Positions 61,902 to 64,000 of a DNA stretch of 64,000 nt are shown here, one piece after another. How positions within the stretch are numbered: the first letter of the stretch is position 1; each line of letters starts with the position of its first letter. Source of the DNA: Xanthobacteraceae bacterium (GTDB lineage: Bacteria > Pseudomonadota > Alphaproteobacteria > Rhizobiales > Xanthobacteraceae); the NCBI GenBank assembly GCA_029239875.1, contig JARBUD010000013.1:226134-290133 (forward strand), written 5' to 3'. A program made the translations under genes and the position numbers. The notes under the pieces are model-generated. The model saw only the letters and a program-made list of their open reading frames with translations. It was not told the DNA's origin and made no database searches.

Positions 61902-64000
<2,099 letters not shown>

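Overview
The window is a 64 kb piece of a GC-rich chromosome from an alphaproteobacterium. It is most likely a member of the Hyphomicrobiales (Rhizobiales), and possibly the Xanthobacteraceae; the family is an inference from gene style and order, not a proof. Supporting signs are an alphaproteobacterial-type DnaG ([10 protein letters not shown] in place of the zinc motif), the carA / yqeY / dnaG / rpoD neighbourhood, an ArsR-methyltransferase fusion leading metF and metH, an otsB-GH15-otsA trehalose operon, an OpgC glucan-modification cluster, and interspersed palindromic repeats that start CCTCATCCTGAGGTGC. I see no phage, insertion sequence, CRISPR array, rRNA or tRNA. The content is mostly core and housekeeping genes.

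Layout. 0-2 kb: peptidoglycan enzymes (mepA, an L,D-transpeptidase). 2-8 kb: FAD monooxygenase, PRC-barrel protein, YegP-like protein, lepA, two metallo-beta-lactamase-fold hydrolases. 8-17 kb: a minus-strand run of pdxY, phzF, a Nudix protein, then a BMP-type ABC importer (binding protein, ATPase, two permeases) ending in a cytosine-deaminase-like amidohydrolase; this looks like nucleobase or nucleoside salvage. 17-20 kb: small proteins, a DUF488 protein, an amidase and an LssY-C protein. 20-27 kb: methionine/one-carbon block (ArsR-methyltransferase regulator, metF, small coiled-coil gene, metH) with a perfect 16-bp palindrome before the regulator, and divergent trmO. 27-38 kb: a second L,D-transpeptidase, alpha/beta hydrolases, a MOSC-like remnant, HdeD, opgC with two SGNH proteins, O-methyltransferase, prmB, and a MltB-like transglycosylase. 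38-48 kb: VOC protein, parDE, ettA, cupin, otsB-GH15-otsA, aldose-1-epimerase-like protein, MFS transporter. 48-56 kb: DUF1328 peptide, Tat-exported superoxide dismutase, tiny membrane peptide, rpoD, dnaG, azlCD, yqeY. 56-64 kb: carA, SDR/LysR pair, cupin, arsR-aqpS-arsC, a higBA module with a frameshifted toxin, and carB running off the end behind a leader terminator.

The points I find most interesting are: (1) opgC followed by two SGNH proteins, one of them degenerate; (2) a strong intrinsic terminator about 40 bp before carB that could be an attenuator; (3) a DnaG that has lost three of the four canonical zinc ligands; (4) a CodA-like deaminase with altered active-site neighbours in an importer operon; (5) higB broken by what looks like an 8-bp deletion while higA is intact; (6) two families of interspersed palindromic repeats, one copy inside the ABC operon and one remodelled into a terminator.

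Limits. All functions come from reading motifs and family resemblance by eye. Starts were moved from the longest possible ones wherever a Shine-Dalgarno sequence or family length argued for it. No database search was run.
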